Part shown: positions 11,348 through 22,415 of the stretch, piece by piece
Layout: each line of letters opens with the position of its first letter
How positions within the stretch are numbered: the stretch's first letter is position 1
NCBI GenBank assembly: GCA_958450365.1
Contig: CAUEEP010000657.1
Location: 62,001 to 126,000 of the forward strand
Source of the DNA: Mesorhabditis belari
Lineage: Eukaryota > Nematoda > Chromadorea > Rhabditida > Rhabditidae
Direction of reading: 5' to 3'
DNA length: 64,000 bases
The notes under the pieces: model-generated
What the model was told of the DNA's origin: nothing
The model's input: only the letters and a program-made list of their open reading frames with translations
The model's database searches: none
Program-made: the position numbers and the translations under genes

Positions 11348-12060
11348 GGGCAATGGGAATGAAGCCAGCGCTCAAATACCTTTTTAAAAAAATTGCAAGC
11401 CTAAGCCAATAGGTGTTGTAAGCTGTTCGAAAGCCTTGAATCTCCTCCACAAAATAGTGCGAAAAGATTTCGAATTGAATTGATTATTGAAGACTTGGGT
11501 GACTTTTAAGTTGAAAGGTCCAAAGATGACTATTTTCTGGAGAATGTGTTTCTGATAATAGCCATGCCCGGGTTTTCCGTTAGAAAATACCGCCAATTAA
11601 AATTCTTTCAAAATAACATTAAAAAACTCCTTTTGTTTGTTCGTCTTCTAGAGCTAAATTTTTGTTTTTCCAAAAAGCCCCATTTTAGGCCAAAAACGGC
11701 TACTTTCAACTTTGGATGCTCATATCTCGAAAGAATCTAAGCTGATCGTTTGAGTTTTGGTATAAATATTGAGTGCTGTATATCCTTAATATACTGGCAA
11801 AATTTCAGGCTGGAAGCTGGAAGAATTTCAGGCGTGAAAGCGATAGTAGCCAGCAGGCGCAGATGCCCAGGTTGAGACTCGATCTGCGGTTACTTTTTAA
11901 CACCGAAGTCCCAAAGAATCAATCCAATTCGAAATCTTTTTGCATTATTTTGTAGAGGAGATTCAGGGCTTTCAAACCGTTTGCAACACTTAGTGGCTGA
12001 GGCTTGCGATCTTTTTATTTTTGGAAAGATATGTGAGTGCTGGTTTCATTCCCATTACCC
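11348..12060. mobile_element. Long inverted-repeat element (~710 bp)
   Basis: Arms of at least 140 bp, at about 11348-11490 and 11920-12060, are imperfect reverse complements. Both contain GAATCTCCTCYACAAAATA and end in AATGGGAATGAA. Short open frames inside are not coding-like and no transposase is seen. This is a foldback or MITE-type element, with no clear target-site duplication. Confidence 0.65.
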
Positions 12061-12159
12061 TAATAAAACTAAGGACTCCAATTAAACTTCAAATTCCTTC
12101 CTTGATTCATTCAATCCTAGTGAAAACTTTTTAGATCCCAAAAAAATTGTTCTTGAGTT

Positions 12160-12545
12160 TGCTAAATTCTTTCACAGCGTTTACAATAACCTAACGAAAC
12201 CTTTCCGGCTTTTCCATCTAAACAGATCCCACCACAAGTAAATTTTCTCCTTACAGCCAGCGACATCGAAGCTGCTTTTAAAAAGTTGAGAGCCAAAAAA
12301 TCGTTGTCAGCAGTTGTCAGTTGAGAGCCAAAAAATCGCCTAGACTAGACAAAATTACTGCTTTTGCTCTAAAGAAACTTGCAAAGTTCTAGTCTATCCT
12401 CTTGCTAAATTCTTGAAAAAATTTTACTTGTTTCTGAGGTCTCAACTTATTGGAAACAATATCTTGTGTTGCCTCTTCTCAAAAGAATCCCCCAAGAACA
12501 TATATTGTCACGTCCCATTTCTCTAACCTGTCCTATGTAAAAACA
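12160..12545 (+). pseudogene. Non-LTR retrotransposon (LINE) reverse-transcriptase relic
   Basis: Split over several frames, the segment reads AKFFHSVYNNLTKPF, DIEAAFKKLRAKKS, LDKITAFALKKLAKF, TYWKQYLVLPLLKRIPQEH and RPISLTC. These follow the order of the N-terminal part of a LINE RT domain (the linker with LK.KKSPG.D, then WK...P..KKG and YRPISLT). A short internal duplication (two copies of AGAGCCAAAAAATCG) and several stops and frameshifts show it is dead. The catalytic YADD region is absent. Confidence 0.6.
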
Positions 12546-14645
12546 TTTTGAAATCATCATAAATCATGCAGCATCAACACTTGGACTCAGGACTTCCTTG
12601 TCCTGTAGGAGACCCAGCTTAGCTCAGCCCAGCTCAGCTCCGCTCAGCTTACCTCAGCTAGATGCTAGGCAAAGGACAAATCAACTCCGAGATCGTACTA
12701 GGAATAAAATTAGCTCAAATTATACTAGCCCAATTTTCCGACTCCTCTAAAAGTCTCAGGCTTACAGAAAAACGGAACAAATAAGAAATGAGAGTCTGAG
12801 GGAGACAGAGAAGAAATCCTATCATTTTTAGCTTTCGTTTTCTCAAAATGAAAAGCCAGCATCTCCTCCATAATGATACCCGACGTGTTCTCTTCTTTTT
12901 CGACGATTTCCCCTATGTCCTTTCGCAATGAAATTGGCCTAGAGCCGCATTCTGGAATGCACAGCACTGAATTCATTACTCTTCGAAGGGGATCAATGTT
13001 TGGGAGAATTTGTCCTGCTAAAGCGTGCCCCGACTACCGTAATCTTGTCAAAAAAATCAGAATTTTCAATTTTCAATCAAATTTCATTTTTCTCGAATTT
13101 TACCCTCTAGTGACATCCAGGATTGATGAAAAGTTGAAAATTCGTCGAGTTTTAACTGTATGCTAGCCTGTATTCTTGTTGGAAACGTTTAAAACGACTT
13201 ACCCCATTTTCCGATTTAGTTACCCAACCCCGCGCTCCGCAACCGTACTTTGTGTGGATCGAACTTTGCAAACACCCATTTCCTAGCCAACTTTAATCCG
13301 AATTTCCCTCGATTTGGGGTTTTTTCGTGGAAATTTGACACATCTTAGCTGAAACTTTAGCTTTTTAAAAGGGAAATTCAAAAGTTTACAAAAAATTTCA
13401 AAAATATTAGTGAGAGCTGAAGTGAGAGCTGAAGTGAGAGCATTTCTCGTCACGTTTTAGTGCTCCGGTTTAGTCACCCAACCCATGGTTTAGGAATCAG
13501 GGTCGATGCTGTAGAAAGAAATGGTAAATTTCGAATTTCTGAACTTGAGAATATCCCTAGTGACTTCCAGAACCGCCAAAAAACCGTTTACTGACTAATT
13601 TGGATTACGGTAGGAAGAGAAAAGGGCACGGTTTAGGGACCGGTACAGTGACAAAGGATGAAACTGCTAATTTTAAAGTTTCAAGCTTTGGAAAATTCCC
13701 AAGTGACTTCCAGATTAGCCAAAAAACCGTTTACTGATCAATTTGGATTACGGTAGAAAGAGAAAAGGGCATGGTTTAGGAACCAGACTTGGCGCAACTG
13801 AATGTAATGGGAAATTTTCAATTTCTGAGCTTGAGAATAACCCTAGTGACTTCCAGATTAGCCAAAAAAAACGCTTACTAACGAATTTGGATTACGGTAG
13901 AGAGGGAAAACGGTTTAGAAAACGGATTCTACAAAACTCCTGTTCGTTTCTCATCCAAACAGTGATCGAGTTCAGCTATTCTGTGCTGTGCATTCCAGAA
14001 TGGGACTCTAGGCTGATTTCGTTGCGTTTTAACATTTTAAAACACTGTTTTTAGGGTCAGTTAACGATTGGGTACTGTAGAATGAGCATTTTTTAGGATT
14101 GGATACAAATTTGAGATGAAATTGTCGCTAATTCTTGTGATCATTTTGGAAAACCCAAAACCTCTACCCGAAATAAACTCAATCCGCTTATATCAGATTC
14201 GAATTTTGTATAGGTCGTGTATTCCATTCTTGAAAAAAAGGACACATAAATTTCTCTATCTTTTTCGAGGCTTTCCCTTGATTTTTGGTGGTCATTTCTC
14301 ATCCAGGACAGCAGGAAAATATTTGCGGATTGGGAATTTATGCAAAGCCTGAGAGCCAGGGGTTTTTGGTTTTTTTCAGAGTTTTGTGACGAGTTGGGTA
14401 ACTAAGCCGGAATCTAGAGTTGACTGAATGGTCAAAAAATTGAAATCTTTAGTTGTTGTGCGTTCCAGATCGCTCAGAAAACCAGTAAAAATGAAGACTT
14501 GTTGGAAAATTTTTAAGAGATTTTGAGGCGAATGAAATTGACAGAGTTGGGTAACTAAACCGGGCTCCGAAAAGTGCCCAAAGGGGAAGTGTTAGTTGTT
14601 GTGCGTTCCAGATAAGAAGATTTCGACACGAAAAATTTCGAAAAG
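12546..14645. repeat. Degenerate repeats carrying the 11-bp motif and its partner
   Basis: No supported gene. It includes a CAGCTCAG-type tract (12,610-12,660) and three degenerate units around 13,540-13,920 sharing CCGTTTACTGA and GGATTACGGTAG. The 11-bp motif GTGNNNTCCAG occurs at 12952 (reverse), 13110, 13560, 13703, 13846, 13988, 14458 and 14601. The gaps 13560-13703-13846-13988 and 14458-14601 are all 142-143 bp. The partner motif (TTAGTTACCCAAC or reverse) is at about 13,217, 13,470, 14,390 and 14,547. Confidence 0.6.
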
Positions 14646-14649
14646 AATA

Positions 14650-15165
14650 GCGACCGAAGCTGCCAATTGAAACACTCAGACAGTCCGACTCGTTTGAAAT
14701 CGATAAACGAGCCAGTCAAACGAGTCACTAAGAACAACTTACAATAAAATGAAGGATTGCTTGAGAACAAACACAACAAACAACGCTGAAGTCCATAAAC
14801 TCGTTTGGTAGATTCTGACAGATGCATTCATCAATGTCTAAAAAGGTCCGTACAAGAACAAACTTGGGATCTGACCTGCCGATCGAACATCCAATAAAGT
14901 ATCCAAAAAAGAGTCAATCGATTCCGTCAACAACGAATTTGGAGTATCCACAACAGTATCCAAACAACAACAAACAAGTTTAAAAACATGAGAGGTATTT
15001 AAACATAAAACCCAATAGATATAAGCCGATTTGATAGGCCTTTTTTTCAGCGAAGTCTGGCCAAAAACGAAGAAGGCAACGCTGATAGAAAGAATGATTC
15101 GGTGAAGAAACGATTGGTATTCAGGCATTTTCCCAAAAAACCTTATTTTTGGGTTTACAAATTAA
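14650..15165. repeat. Inverted copy of the 6,185-6,670 gene flank
   Basis: Reverse-complement match to the 3' flank of the gene at 4738-5799. It places the minus-strand F-box gene and its flank as an inverted duplicate. Reading frames inside mirror each other in both copies and do not look coding. Confidence 0.6.
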
Positions 15166-15363
15166 TTTTTGACAGGAGTAACAAAAGTTAAGAATCATAA
15201 TTTATTCATGGTACATGAAAATAGTGAGCCGAATATGTAAATAGACAGCAGGAGCCACTTTTGGCTTAGAAAACATCAAAGTACAGAAAAGAATTGACAC
15301 TACATTTAAAGATTTAAGGCACGCAAAGACAATGTAAGGCCAGCAAAACATAGCAATAAAACA

Positions 15364-16398
15364 TCAATGATCGATCATTTCTGTCGGGTTGATGTAGAAG
15401 GCGAGGAATCCCTCAGAGAACATCATGTAGATGCAATCTCTGGTCGCATTGATATTTCGTCGGAAAAACAGACTTTTCATCGTGAAAGTGTAACGTCTAC
15501 TTCCCTTCCAATGATCGTTTGCCAATGCAATGAATGGTCGACGATCTTCCCTGCTGATTTTTGTCATTCCTGGATATCCCTTGAGAAAACCAACGACTGT
15601 AGTCTTCTCATAGCGGCGATCTACAAAACCGTGGTAAATTCTCACAACTGCTGCAGGGTTTTTGCTCGGAATTCCGTGGCTAACAATCCTTTGAATAGCT
15701 GGAACGATGAGATCTCCGTGGCCACAAGAGATTCCAACACATTTGACGTGGGTCTTTATCAAAGCATTGTAGTAAAACTGAAATTCATCATCATCCTTAC
15801 AATTAAATTCGACTATTTCACATTCGTTGAGTTGAGCCTCAATGAAATGTCCAACAAGAAATTTTATCGATGGAGCTTTTTGAAGGAAGCTGGGTAGACC
15901 CGCGTATCTCTTGATCTTCATTGACAAATGAGAAAGCAAGTCCAGGCCGACAGGCGGGTGGTCAGGTGGGCACCAGGACAAATCGAGTGAATTCACTACC
16001 TCAAGTTGTTTGAGAAAAGCGGCCTGATCCTTGTCGATTGGCCTCTTGTAATCCGCGTCCATTGACAATTTATCGCACGATCGAATGTTTTTGATAAAAG
16101 GAAAATGACGAATGACATCCAGACTGACCCAAAAAGACACCGACTTCAGCTTATTGATGTTGATTGCAGGAATTTCGTGTGGATCATCAGATCGGTCTGG
16201 ATCAAACCCAAATTCAATCTCATTGACGTGATGTCCAAAAACGATCGATGGTCGATTCGAAATCATCCATTGGAATCCTTGATTGACTTTCACCAATTCC
16301 ATCACATCTTTTGCGTCCAATTGCCCCAAAACCAACTTCAGATCGAAGCAAAGACGTTCGATTGGAAATGTGGTCAGATTTCGCATCTCGATTGGCAT
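15364..16398 (-). CDS. F-box-like protein, family A (intact, minus strand)
   Basis: A 344-residue frame starting MPIEMRNLTTFPIERLCFDL, 20 nt after a TTTATTTACAG acceptor. The F-box-like stretch spans residues ~9-55 (FPIERLCFDLKLVLGQL...VMELVKVNQGFQWMI). The downstream ~290 residues match the paralogues, including SIKFLVGHFIEAQLNEC and YNALIKTHVKC, and end FYINPTEMIDH. Relative to the others it lacks two residues in the F-box helix (LKLVLGQL against LKLEVLEQL) and has a short insertion near residue 80. A TTTATT at about 15,201 gives a polyadenylation signal on this strand. Skp1 binding is inferred from the F-box pattern only. Confidence 0.8.
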   Translation of the reverse strand: MPIEMRNLTTFPIERLCFDLKLVLGQLDAKDVMELVKVNQGFQWMISNRPSIVFGHHVNEIEFGFDPDRSDDPHEIPAININKLKSVSFWVSLDVIRHFPFIKNIRSCDKLSMDADYKRPIDKDQAAFLKQLEVVNSLDLSWCPPDHPPVGLDLLSHLSMKIKRYAGLPSFLQKAPSIKFLVGHFIEAQLNECEIVEFNCKDDDEFQFYYNALIKTHVKCVGISCGHGDLIVPAIQRIVSHGIPSKNPAAVVRIYHGFVDRRYEKTTVVGFLKGYPGMTKISREDRRPFIALANDHWKGSRRYTFTMKSLFFRRNINATRDCIYMMFSEGFLAFYINPTEMIDH

Positions 16399-16459
16399 CT
16401 TGAATGGCGCCTTTTTACCTGTAAATAAAAAGAATTAGTCTTTGTAAGGGGCAGATCAA

Positions 16460-16568
16460 TGCAATGGATCACTTTGAATATTTTCAGTAGTAAAAGCTTG
16501 TTTTCTAAAGCCTGAATGATGAATTTCCCATAAACGATTTGTTAAAAGGCTAAAAGTGATCCATTGCA
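16460..16568. promoter_or_regulatory. Inverted repeat upstream of minus-strand F-box-like gene
   Basis: Same TGCAATGGATCACTTT arms as at 4567-4675, ~60 bp upstream of the start at 16398. Pairing of the inner arm is slightly degraded. Confidence 0.55.
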
Positions 16569-17024
16569 CGGTTCTAGTACCGAAGAAAATAGAAAACGAA
16601 AGAAATAAGCATAAAATCATCTATTCTAGTGGAAGTTAACAAAACTCAAGTCTATTTTTCACATTATTGGGTGAAATTTGGCACTATATGGTATTAAAAA
16701 TGTTAAAACAGCACAAAAACTCACACAAAAACTAGACAAATGAATTAAAAAGCTAATATTTTAAACAGGCGAGGTGCTTTAAGATGGGCCTCATGCTCAA
16801 AATACCCTGGTTTTGCCAAATTCCAATCATTTTACATTAAGAAATGGCGTTTAGTTGGGAAAATTGGAAAATCCTAGAATTCTAAACATTTTAAAAGCTT
16901 GCGAATATGAAATTTGAAAGAATGAAAAAATTTTGCACCGTATGCTATCATAAAGGTTAAAAACGCCACAAAAACACAGAAATCGAGACAGGGAAAGAAT
17001 GAATGATTTCATCAAATTCGGTGT

Positions 17025-17385
17025 GATTCTTGCCGATTGGGTGGTGGTCACCCATGAGCATCCACAATTGGTTGCACGAGCGAATGTTTTTGATAAAAGG
17101 AAAATGACGAATGACCTCCAGACGGACTGAACTGACCTCAAATGCCTTCAGCTTCAGGATGTCGATCGCTTCAATTCCGCGTGAATCAAAATAAAGTTCA
17201 ATCTTCTGCACATGACCTCCAAAAACGATCGATGGTCGACTCGAAATCATCCCTTGCAATCCTTGATTGACTTTCCCCAATTCAATCACATCTCTTGCGT
17301 CCAATTGTTCCAAAACTTCCAACTTCAGATCGGAGTAAAGACATTCGATTGGAAACGTTGGCAGATTTCGCATCATCATTGGCAT
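17025..17385 (-). pseudogene. F-box-like family A, 3'-truncated copy
   Basis: Starts MPMMMRNLPTFPIECLYSDL with an intact F-box-like region. It follows the family to GKNHTEF (about residue 120) and then runs abruptly into non-coding sequence that normally lies ~600 bp upstream of a family member. The open frame continues to 16957 through this foreign sequence (ending VFLWRF) only by chance. On the minus strand the upstream region of the 16398 gene follows directly, so a deletion between tandem copies joined two genes. Confidence 0.75.
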
Positions 17386-17447
17386 CTTGAATGGCGCCTT
17401 TCTACCTGTAAATAAAAAGAATTAGTCTTTGTAAGGAGCAGATCAAC

Positions 17448-17555
17448 GCAATGGATCACTTTCAACATTTTCAGTAGTAAAATCTTGTTTTCTAAAGCCT
17501 GAATGATGAATTTCCAATAAAAGATTTGTTAAAATGCTAAAGGTGATCCATTGCA
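17448..17555. promoter_or_regulatory. Inverted repeat upstream of truncated F-box copy
   Basis: Arms containing GCAATGGATCAC near 17448 and GTGATCCATTGC ending at 17555. Same structure as at 4567-4675. Confidence 0.5.
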
Positions 17556-17559
17556 CGGT

Positions 17560-18960
17560 TCTCGTACCAAAAAAGATAGAAAACGAAAGAAATACGCATA
17601 AAATCATCTATTCTAGTGGAATTGAAGAAAACCCAGGTCTATTTTTTACATTATTGGTCTATTTTTTACATTATTTGGCACGGTATGCTATAAAAATGTT
17701 AAAACAGCACAAAAACACTGAAATCTAGACAAATGAATTAAAAAACTAATATTTTAAACAGGCGAGGGGCTTTAAGATGTGGTCTGGTACGTAAAATATG
17801 CCGGATTTGTCAAATTCTAATCATTTTTATTAAGAAATGGCGTTTAGTTGAGAGAATTGGGAAATTCTAGAATTTTAAACGTTTTAAAGCGCAAAGCTTG
17901 CCTTTAAAGCGCAATCTGAAATTCGAAAGAATGAAAAAATTTTGAACCGTATGCTATAATAAATGTTAGAAACACGACAAAAAACACAGAAATCTAGACA
18001 GGGAATCATTTGATCAGAATGAATGAAGAGACAAAGAATGAATGATTTCAGCAAATTCCTTCCTTAAATGCCAGCAGTTACAGTAGGCGTTTCGACGAAA
18101 CTTACCGTAATCCAGATCATCCACGATATAATTTACACTTCAAGCCACAAAATACAAAACACTCAAATTTGAAACGACAACCTTTCTGGTACGCTCTTTT
18201 GCTCAATTTCTTCGGCTACATATTCCTGTATTTTCTCCCTACATAGAAGCGCCGCTCGACTCGCAGCATAGAGCTTGTTGTTTGTTGTGTTTGTGTTTGT
18301 TGTGAAGCGATCCTTAATTTTATTGTAAGTTGTTCTTAGTGACTCGTTTGAATTTCCCAATTTTCCCAACTAAACGCCATTTCCTAATGCAAAATGCTTA
18401 GAATTTGACAAAGCCAGGATATTTTAAGCATGAGACCCGATCTTAAAGCGCCTCCCCTGTTTAAAATATTAGTGTTTTAATTCATTTGTTTAGATCTCAG
18501 TGTTTTTGTCGTGTTTTTAACATTTTTGATACCATACCGTGCCAAATTTCACCCAATAATGTAAAAAAATAGACTTTTAAAGAAAGCAAGCTTTTACTGC
18601 TGCAAAATTTTTTCATCCGTTCAAATTTCAAATTCGCAAGGTTTTAAAATGTTTAGGATTCTAGAATCTCTCAATTTTCCCAACTAAACGCCATTTCTTA
18701 ATGCAAAATGATTAGAATTTGACAAAGCCAGGGTATTTTATGCATGAGACCCGATCTTAAAGCACCTCGCCTGTTTAAAATATTAGCTTTCTAATTCATT
18801 TGTCTAGTTTTTGTGCTGTTGTTAACATTTTTAATACCATTCAGTGCCAAATTTCAGTCAATAATCTAAAAAATCGACTTTGGTTTTTGTTAAAATGCCA
18901 CTAGAACACATGATTTTATGCGTATTTCTTTCGTTTTCTATCTTTTTCGGTACTAGACCC
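17560..18960. repeat. Back-to-back copies of the F-box upstream region
   Basis: Gene-free. It consists of two or three partial copies of the ~600-bp upstream region in both orientations, recognisable by CCGTGCCAAATTTCACCCAA, GAGACCCGATCTTAAAGC and CTGTTTAAAATATTAG. The copies diverge outward from a centre near 18,100-18,350 between the minus-strand pair and the plus-strand copy at 19130. Confidence 0.55.
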
Positions 18961-18962
18961 GT

Positions 18963-19070
18963 GTAATGGATCACTTTTAGCATTTTAACAAATCTATTAT
19001 TGGAAATTCATCATTCGCGCTTTAGAAAACAAGCTTTTACTATTAAAAAGGTTGCAAGTGATCCATTGCA
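18963..19070. promoter_or_regulatory. Inverted repeat upstream of truncated plus-strand F-box copy
   Basis: Left arm GTAATGGATCACTTTTAG, right arm AAGTGATCCATTGC. The left arm has lost one pairing base compared with the intact genes. Confidence 0.45.
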
Positions 19071-19129
19071 TTGATCTGCTCTTTACAAAGACTAATTTTT
19101 TTTTTACAGGTAGAAAGGCGCCATTCAAG

Positions 19130-19756
19130 ATGCCAATGATGATGTGGAATATGACAACATTTCCAATCGAACGTCTTTGCTTCGATCTGAAGGTGGAGGC
19201 TTTGGAGCAATTGGAGACAAAAGATTTCGTTGAATTGGTGAAAGTCAATCAAGGATTCCAATGGATGATTTCGAATCGACCGTCGATCGTTTTTGGACTT
19301 CATGTGGATGATGTTGGATTTCTGTTTGAAGAACTCAAGATCAAGAAGCTGAATTCGGAGTCACGTGGGGTCAGTCTGGATGTCATTCGTCATTTTCCTT
19401 TTATCAAAGACATTCACTCGTGCAATCAATTCTCGTTGGTCAAGCGTGACCACGACCCAATCGGCAAGAATCACACCGCTTTTCTGAAACAATTAGAGGC
19501 AGTGAATTCACTCGATTTGTTTTGTTTGGCGCCTCAGCACTTGGAGTTGCTTTCTCATTTGTCAATGAAGATCAGGGGATACGCGCGTCTTCCTAGCTTG
19601 CTTGAAGAAGCTCCATCATTAAAAGATCTTGTTGGGCATTGCATTGAAACTCAATTCAACGAATGTGAAATGGTCGAATTTTATTGTCAAGATGATGATG
19701 AATTTCAGCTGTTGGTCGAATATTCTTCAACTACGACGATTTTGAAGAAGATATGA
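19130..19756 (+). pseudogene. F-box-like family A pseudogene with internal deletion and lost 3' end
   Basis: Starts MPMMMWNMTTFPIERLCFDL and stays in frame for about 200 codons. After DDDEFQ a deletion of ~140 bp joins it to a region corresponding to the later KATVCVFFKG block, so the frame ends LVEYSSTTTILKKI. A further homologous scrap (to about 19,810) contains GCCCAGGAATGAAACAAATC-like sequence, and then homology stops. The product lacks the C-terminal third. Confidence 0.75.
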
Positions 19757-19810
19757 AGGCTACAGTCTGTGTTTTTTTCAAGGGATGTCCAGGAATGAAA
19801 CAAATCAACG

Positions 19811-20668
19811 GTGATATCACCGCAAGAGTTGGCTAAAAGAGTACGTAGCTATTGCCTATTGCTCCTATGGCAATAGGAGCATCCTGTTATTAGATTGAGT
19901 ACTATGTGTTGGTATCCCTTGTTCATTATTTTTTTTACTATTGGGTTTCCTCCAAACAAACGTTGGATCGCTAAAAATGAAAAGAATGAAAAGTTAAGTG
20001 TTTAATTTTAGGTATTTTACACCAAATTTTCGCCTGATATGATGCAAACTCGAAAATAAATTCTAATATTATTATTATATAACATTATTTCTGGACAAAG
20101 TTATAGGCCTTCAAAGCGTGACGATCTGTCCAAAAGCTCCAGATTTTTACAAAATACCCGGAAACTACGCAAGGGCCGTGGATTCCATCCAAACATCTTG
20201 CGTCTAGTAAACATTTATCCCTTTTATCTTTATTTCGTTCAGAAAGTGTCTCACTGGCCGCATGACAAGGCGAACAAAGTACGACGAGACGAGCTATGGA
20301 TAGGAGATTTGCCGAAAGAGATTATCAGTATATGAAAATCTTTGAAAAAGGTTTTGGTATTTTTATTAGCTTCATTCGATGCCGAATACCATTTCTTATC
20401 GAAAATCGACAGCTGCTAAAAATCACTTAAATCTGCAATGTGTCGATTAGAGTGGCTAAACAGGGTGTCCGGGAAAAAAGTGTTCAGATCCGGAATCCTC
20501 GTGAAAAACTGCATCGAATGATCTAGGCCTCATTAGATTTGCCTCAGCCAGCCTTGTGAGAAACCTTAATCTAAGCAAATCTAAGCAAACGTGTCACATC
20601 TCTTGATTCAAACCCGATTTTTTTGCGCATTTTGACTTGTTTCGATGATGATTTTACAAGGAAATAGC
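19811..20668. other. Spacer without recognisable gene
   Basis: AT-rich unique sequence. A 20-bp hairpin (GCTCCTATGGCAATAGGAGC) is at 19861-19880. GGGTGTCCGGGAAAAAAGTG at ~20,463 resembles a transposon end but has no visible partner. No supported reading frame. Confidence 0.4.
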
Positions 20669-21361
20669 TTAAAGGGGGGGTATTAATCGCGGCCGGGTGA
20701 CGATAAAAATTTTTTTACGGCAACCACCTGTTTTTTTATTTTAATATCGCTGATTTTATTATAAAAAGAATAAAAATCACCCGGCTAGAGTGATTTGATG
20801 GGTTTACAAATTTTTGGAGACATTGCAAGGCTTGGAGAAAAACAAGATCGTCACTCATCAGCACAGTCTAGATCGATTGAGTTTTAATTGCAGATAAATT
20901 TAAAAACAAAATAAAAAGCACAAAAAGCAATAAAAATAAATTGTTAATCTATAATTCTTCCTCTTGCTCACTTTCATCTTCGCTCAAGTACAGCAGTACA
21001 AATCGGCTTCCTATCTTATCAATTTCCAGCGCATCTTCACCAAAAGTGACTGGATCTCCTCCATCGTAGGACGTCTTCAGCGCTTTGATTGACACAATTA
21101 GATCTTTTTTCATTTGTGGTCGCTTATGGTTTTAGTTTTCTCAAATAGGTGCCTTTTAGCTGAGGTGTCTGATGAGTGACGATCTTGTTTTTCTCCAAGC
21201 CTTGCAGTGTCTCCAAAAATTTGTAAACCCATCAAATCACTCTAGCCGGGTGATTTTTATTCTTTTTATAATAAAATCAGCGATATTAAAACAAAAAAAC
21301 AGGTGGTTGCCGTAAAAAAATTTTTATCGTCACCCGGCCGCGATTAATACCCCCCCTTTAA
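20669..21361. mobile_element. Complete TTAA-flanked inverted-repeat element (~685 bp)
   Basis: TTAA at 20669-20672 and 21358-21361 flank terminal inverted repeats of about 190 bp (20673 to ~20861 and ~21170-21357). The ends read AGGGGGGGTATTAATCGCGG and its reverse complement. A TTAA target duplication is characteristic of piggyBac-type elements, so this is probably a piggyBac-type MITE. There is no transposase. The centre (~310 bp) has no coding-like frame. Confidence 0.75.
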
Positions 21362-21606
21362 CTTTGAATTTATTCGACTTTCTCCGTTCATTTACTCGTT
21401 TTTCTTGTAAATAAGTGTCTTTTCACTTTCACAAAATGCTTTCAAATAAAATTTTTATCATTTTTATCAAAAAATTGTCCTCATTCTCTTTGTTGAAACA
21501 AATTTTATCTAAAAATTGCAAAAAATGAAAATTCAAACGAATTTCCGAATTCAAATTTAAAGCTTATTTTTAAATTTAAAGCTTATTTAAAGCTTATATT
21601 TAAAGC
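21362..21606. repeat. Segment homologous to the elc-1 5' flank (copy 2)
   Basis: Near-identical to 643-887 and similar to 34449-34665. It is bounded on the left by the TTAA of the complete element and on the right by the solo terminal repeat. Confidence 0.75.
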
Positions 21607-21733
21607 ATCAAATCACTCTAGCCGGGTGATTTTTATTCTTTTTATAATAAAATCAGCGATATTAAAATAAAAGAACAGGTGGCTGCCGTAAAAAAATTTT
21701 TATCGTCACCCGGCCGCGATTAATACCCCCCCT
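21607..21733. mobile_element. Solo right terminal repeat (copy 2)
   Basis: Counterpart of 888-1015, ending in CCCCCCC before TTTAA. Confidence 0.7.
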
Positions 21734-21869
21734 TTAAATCGATCTTTAGTTTCCGAAAAGTGACTGAAACTTTTCGAAACGTTTCTGTATACTTATTTTA
21801 AGACGTTCAAAAATTTGTAATGACGAAAAAAGAATCATTGTTAAAAGCAATGCCAATGGTGAATCTTCT

Positions 21870-22415
21870 ATTGGGTTGTCCAGTTATGAATGCGCGTTTT
21901 TACTATTTTGTAAATTTCTCAAGATATCGAACAGATGCATATGAGTGTTATATATCATTCGAAAGCTGAAGATCTCCTCTACATTTTGGAATAAAAAGCT
22001 TTGGAATTCATTCAACTTTTTGGGAAATTGACTGCACAAAGGGAGAGGTCGTTTTCGAAAAAAAACCCATTCCAGCTTAGCTATTCCTCAAGTTTTATGG
22101 TGTAAAATAACCGCCCAGAAAAGAAAAGAAAAGTAAAGATGCTCTGAAATTGTTATATTTTAAAAAAAGTTTTTTGATATATCTATTGGCCAAACAGCAA
22201 ACGGTTAACTCAATTTGAGCGCAGCCAAAACTTGATCCAAATGCACCCTTCCATTTTTTGGCCACCTCTTCTTCTGTGCAGTCAATTTGCCCAAAAGCTG
22301 AACAAATTCAAAAACTTTTTATATCAAAATGTAGAGGAGATCTTCAGCTTTCGAATAATACTCATATATATGTCGTAGCCGCTAACGAATGAGGGTATTT
22401 CCGGGCATCCAATCA
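21870..22415. mobile_element. Mariner-like MITE (copy 2)
   Basis: Near-identical to 1152-1700, with long inverted arms and no transposase. It was duplicated as part of the larger block and was not inserted independently. Confidence 0.6.

Noticed and set aside
12725..13166. Short frames on both strands near 12.7-13.2 kb
   Set aside because: They overlap each other, include the 11-bp motif as codons, and lack splice context, conservation or recognisable domains.
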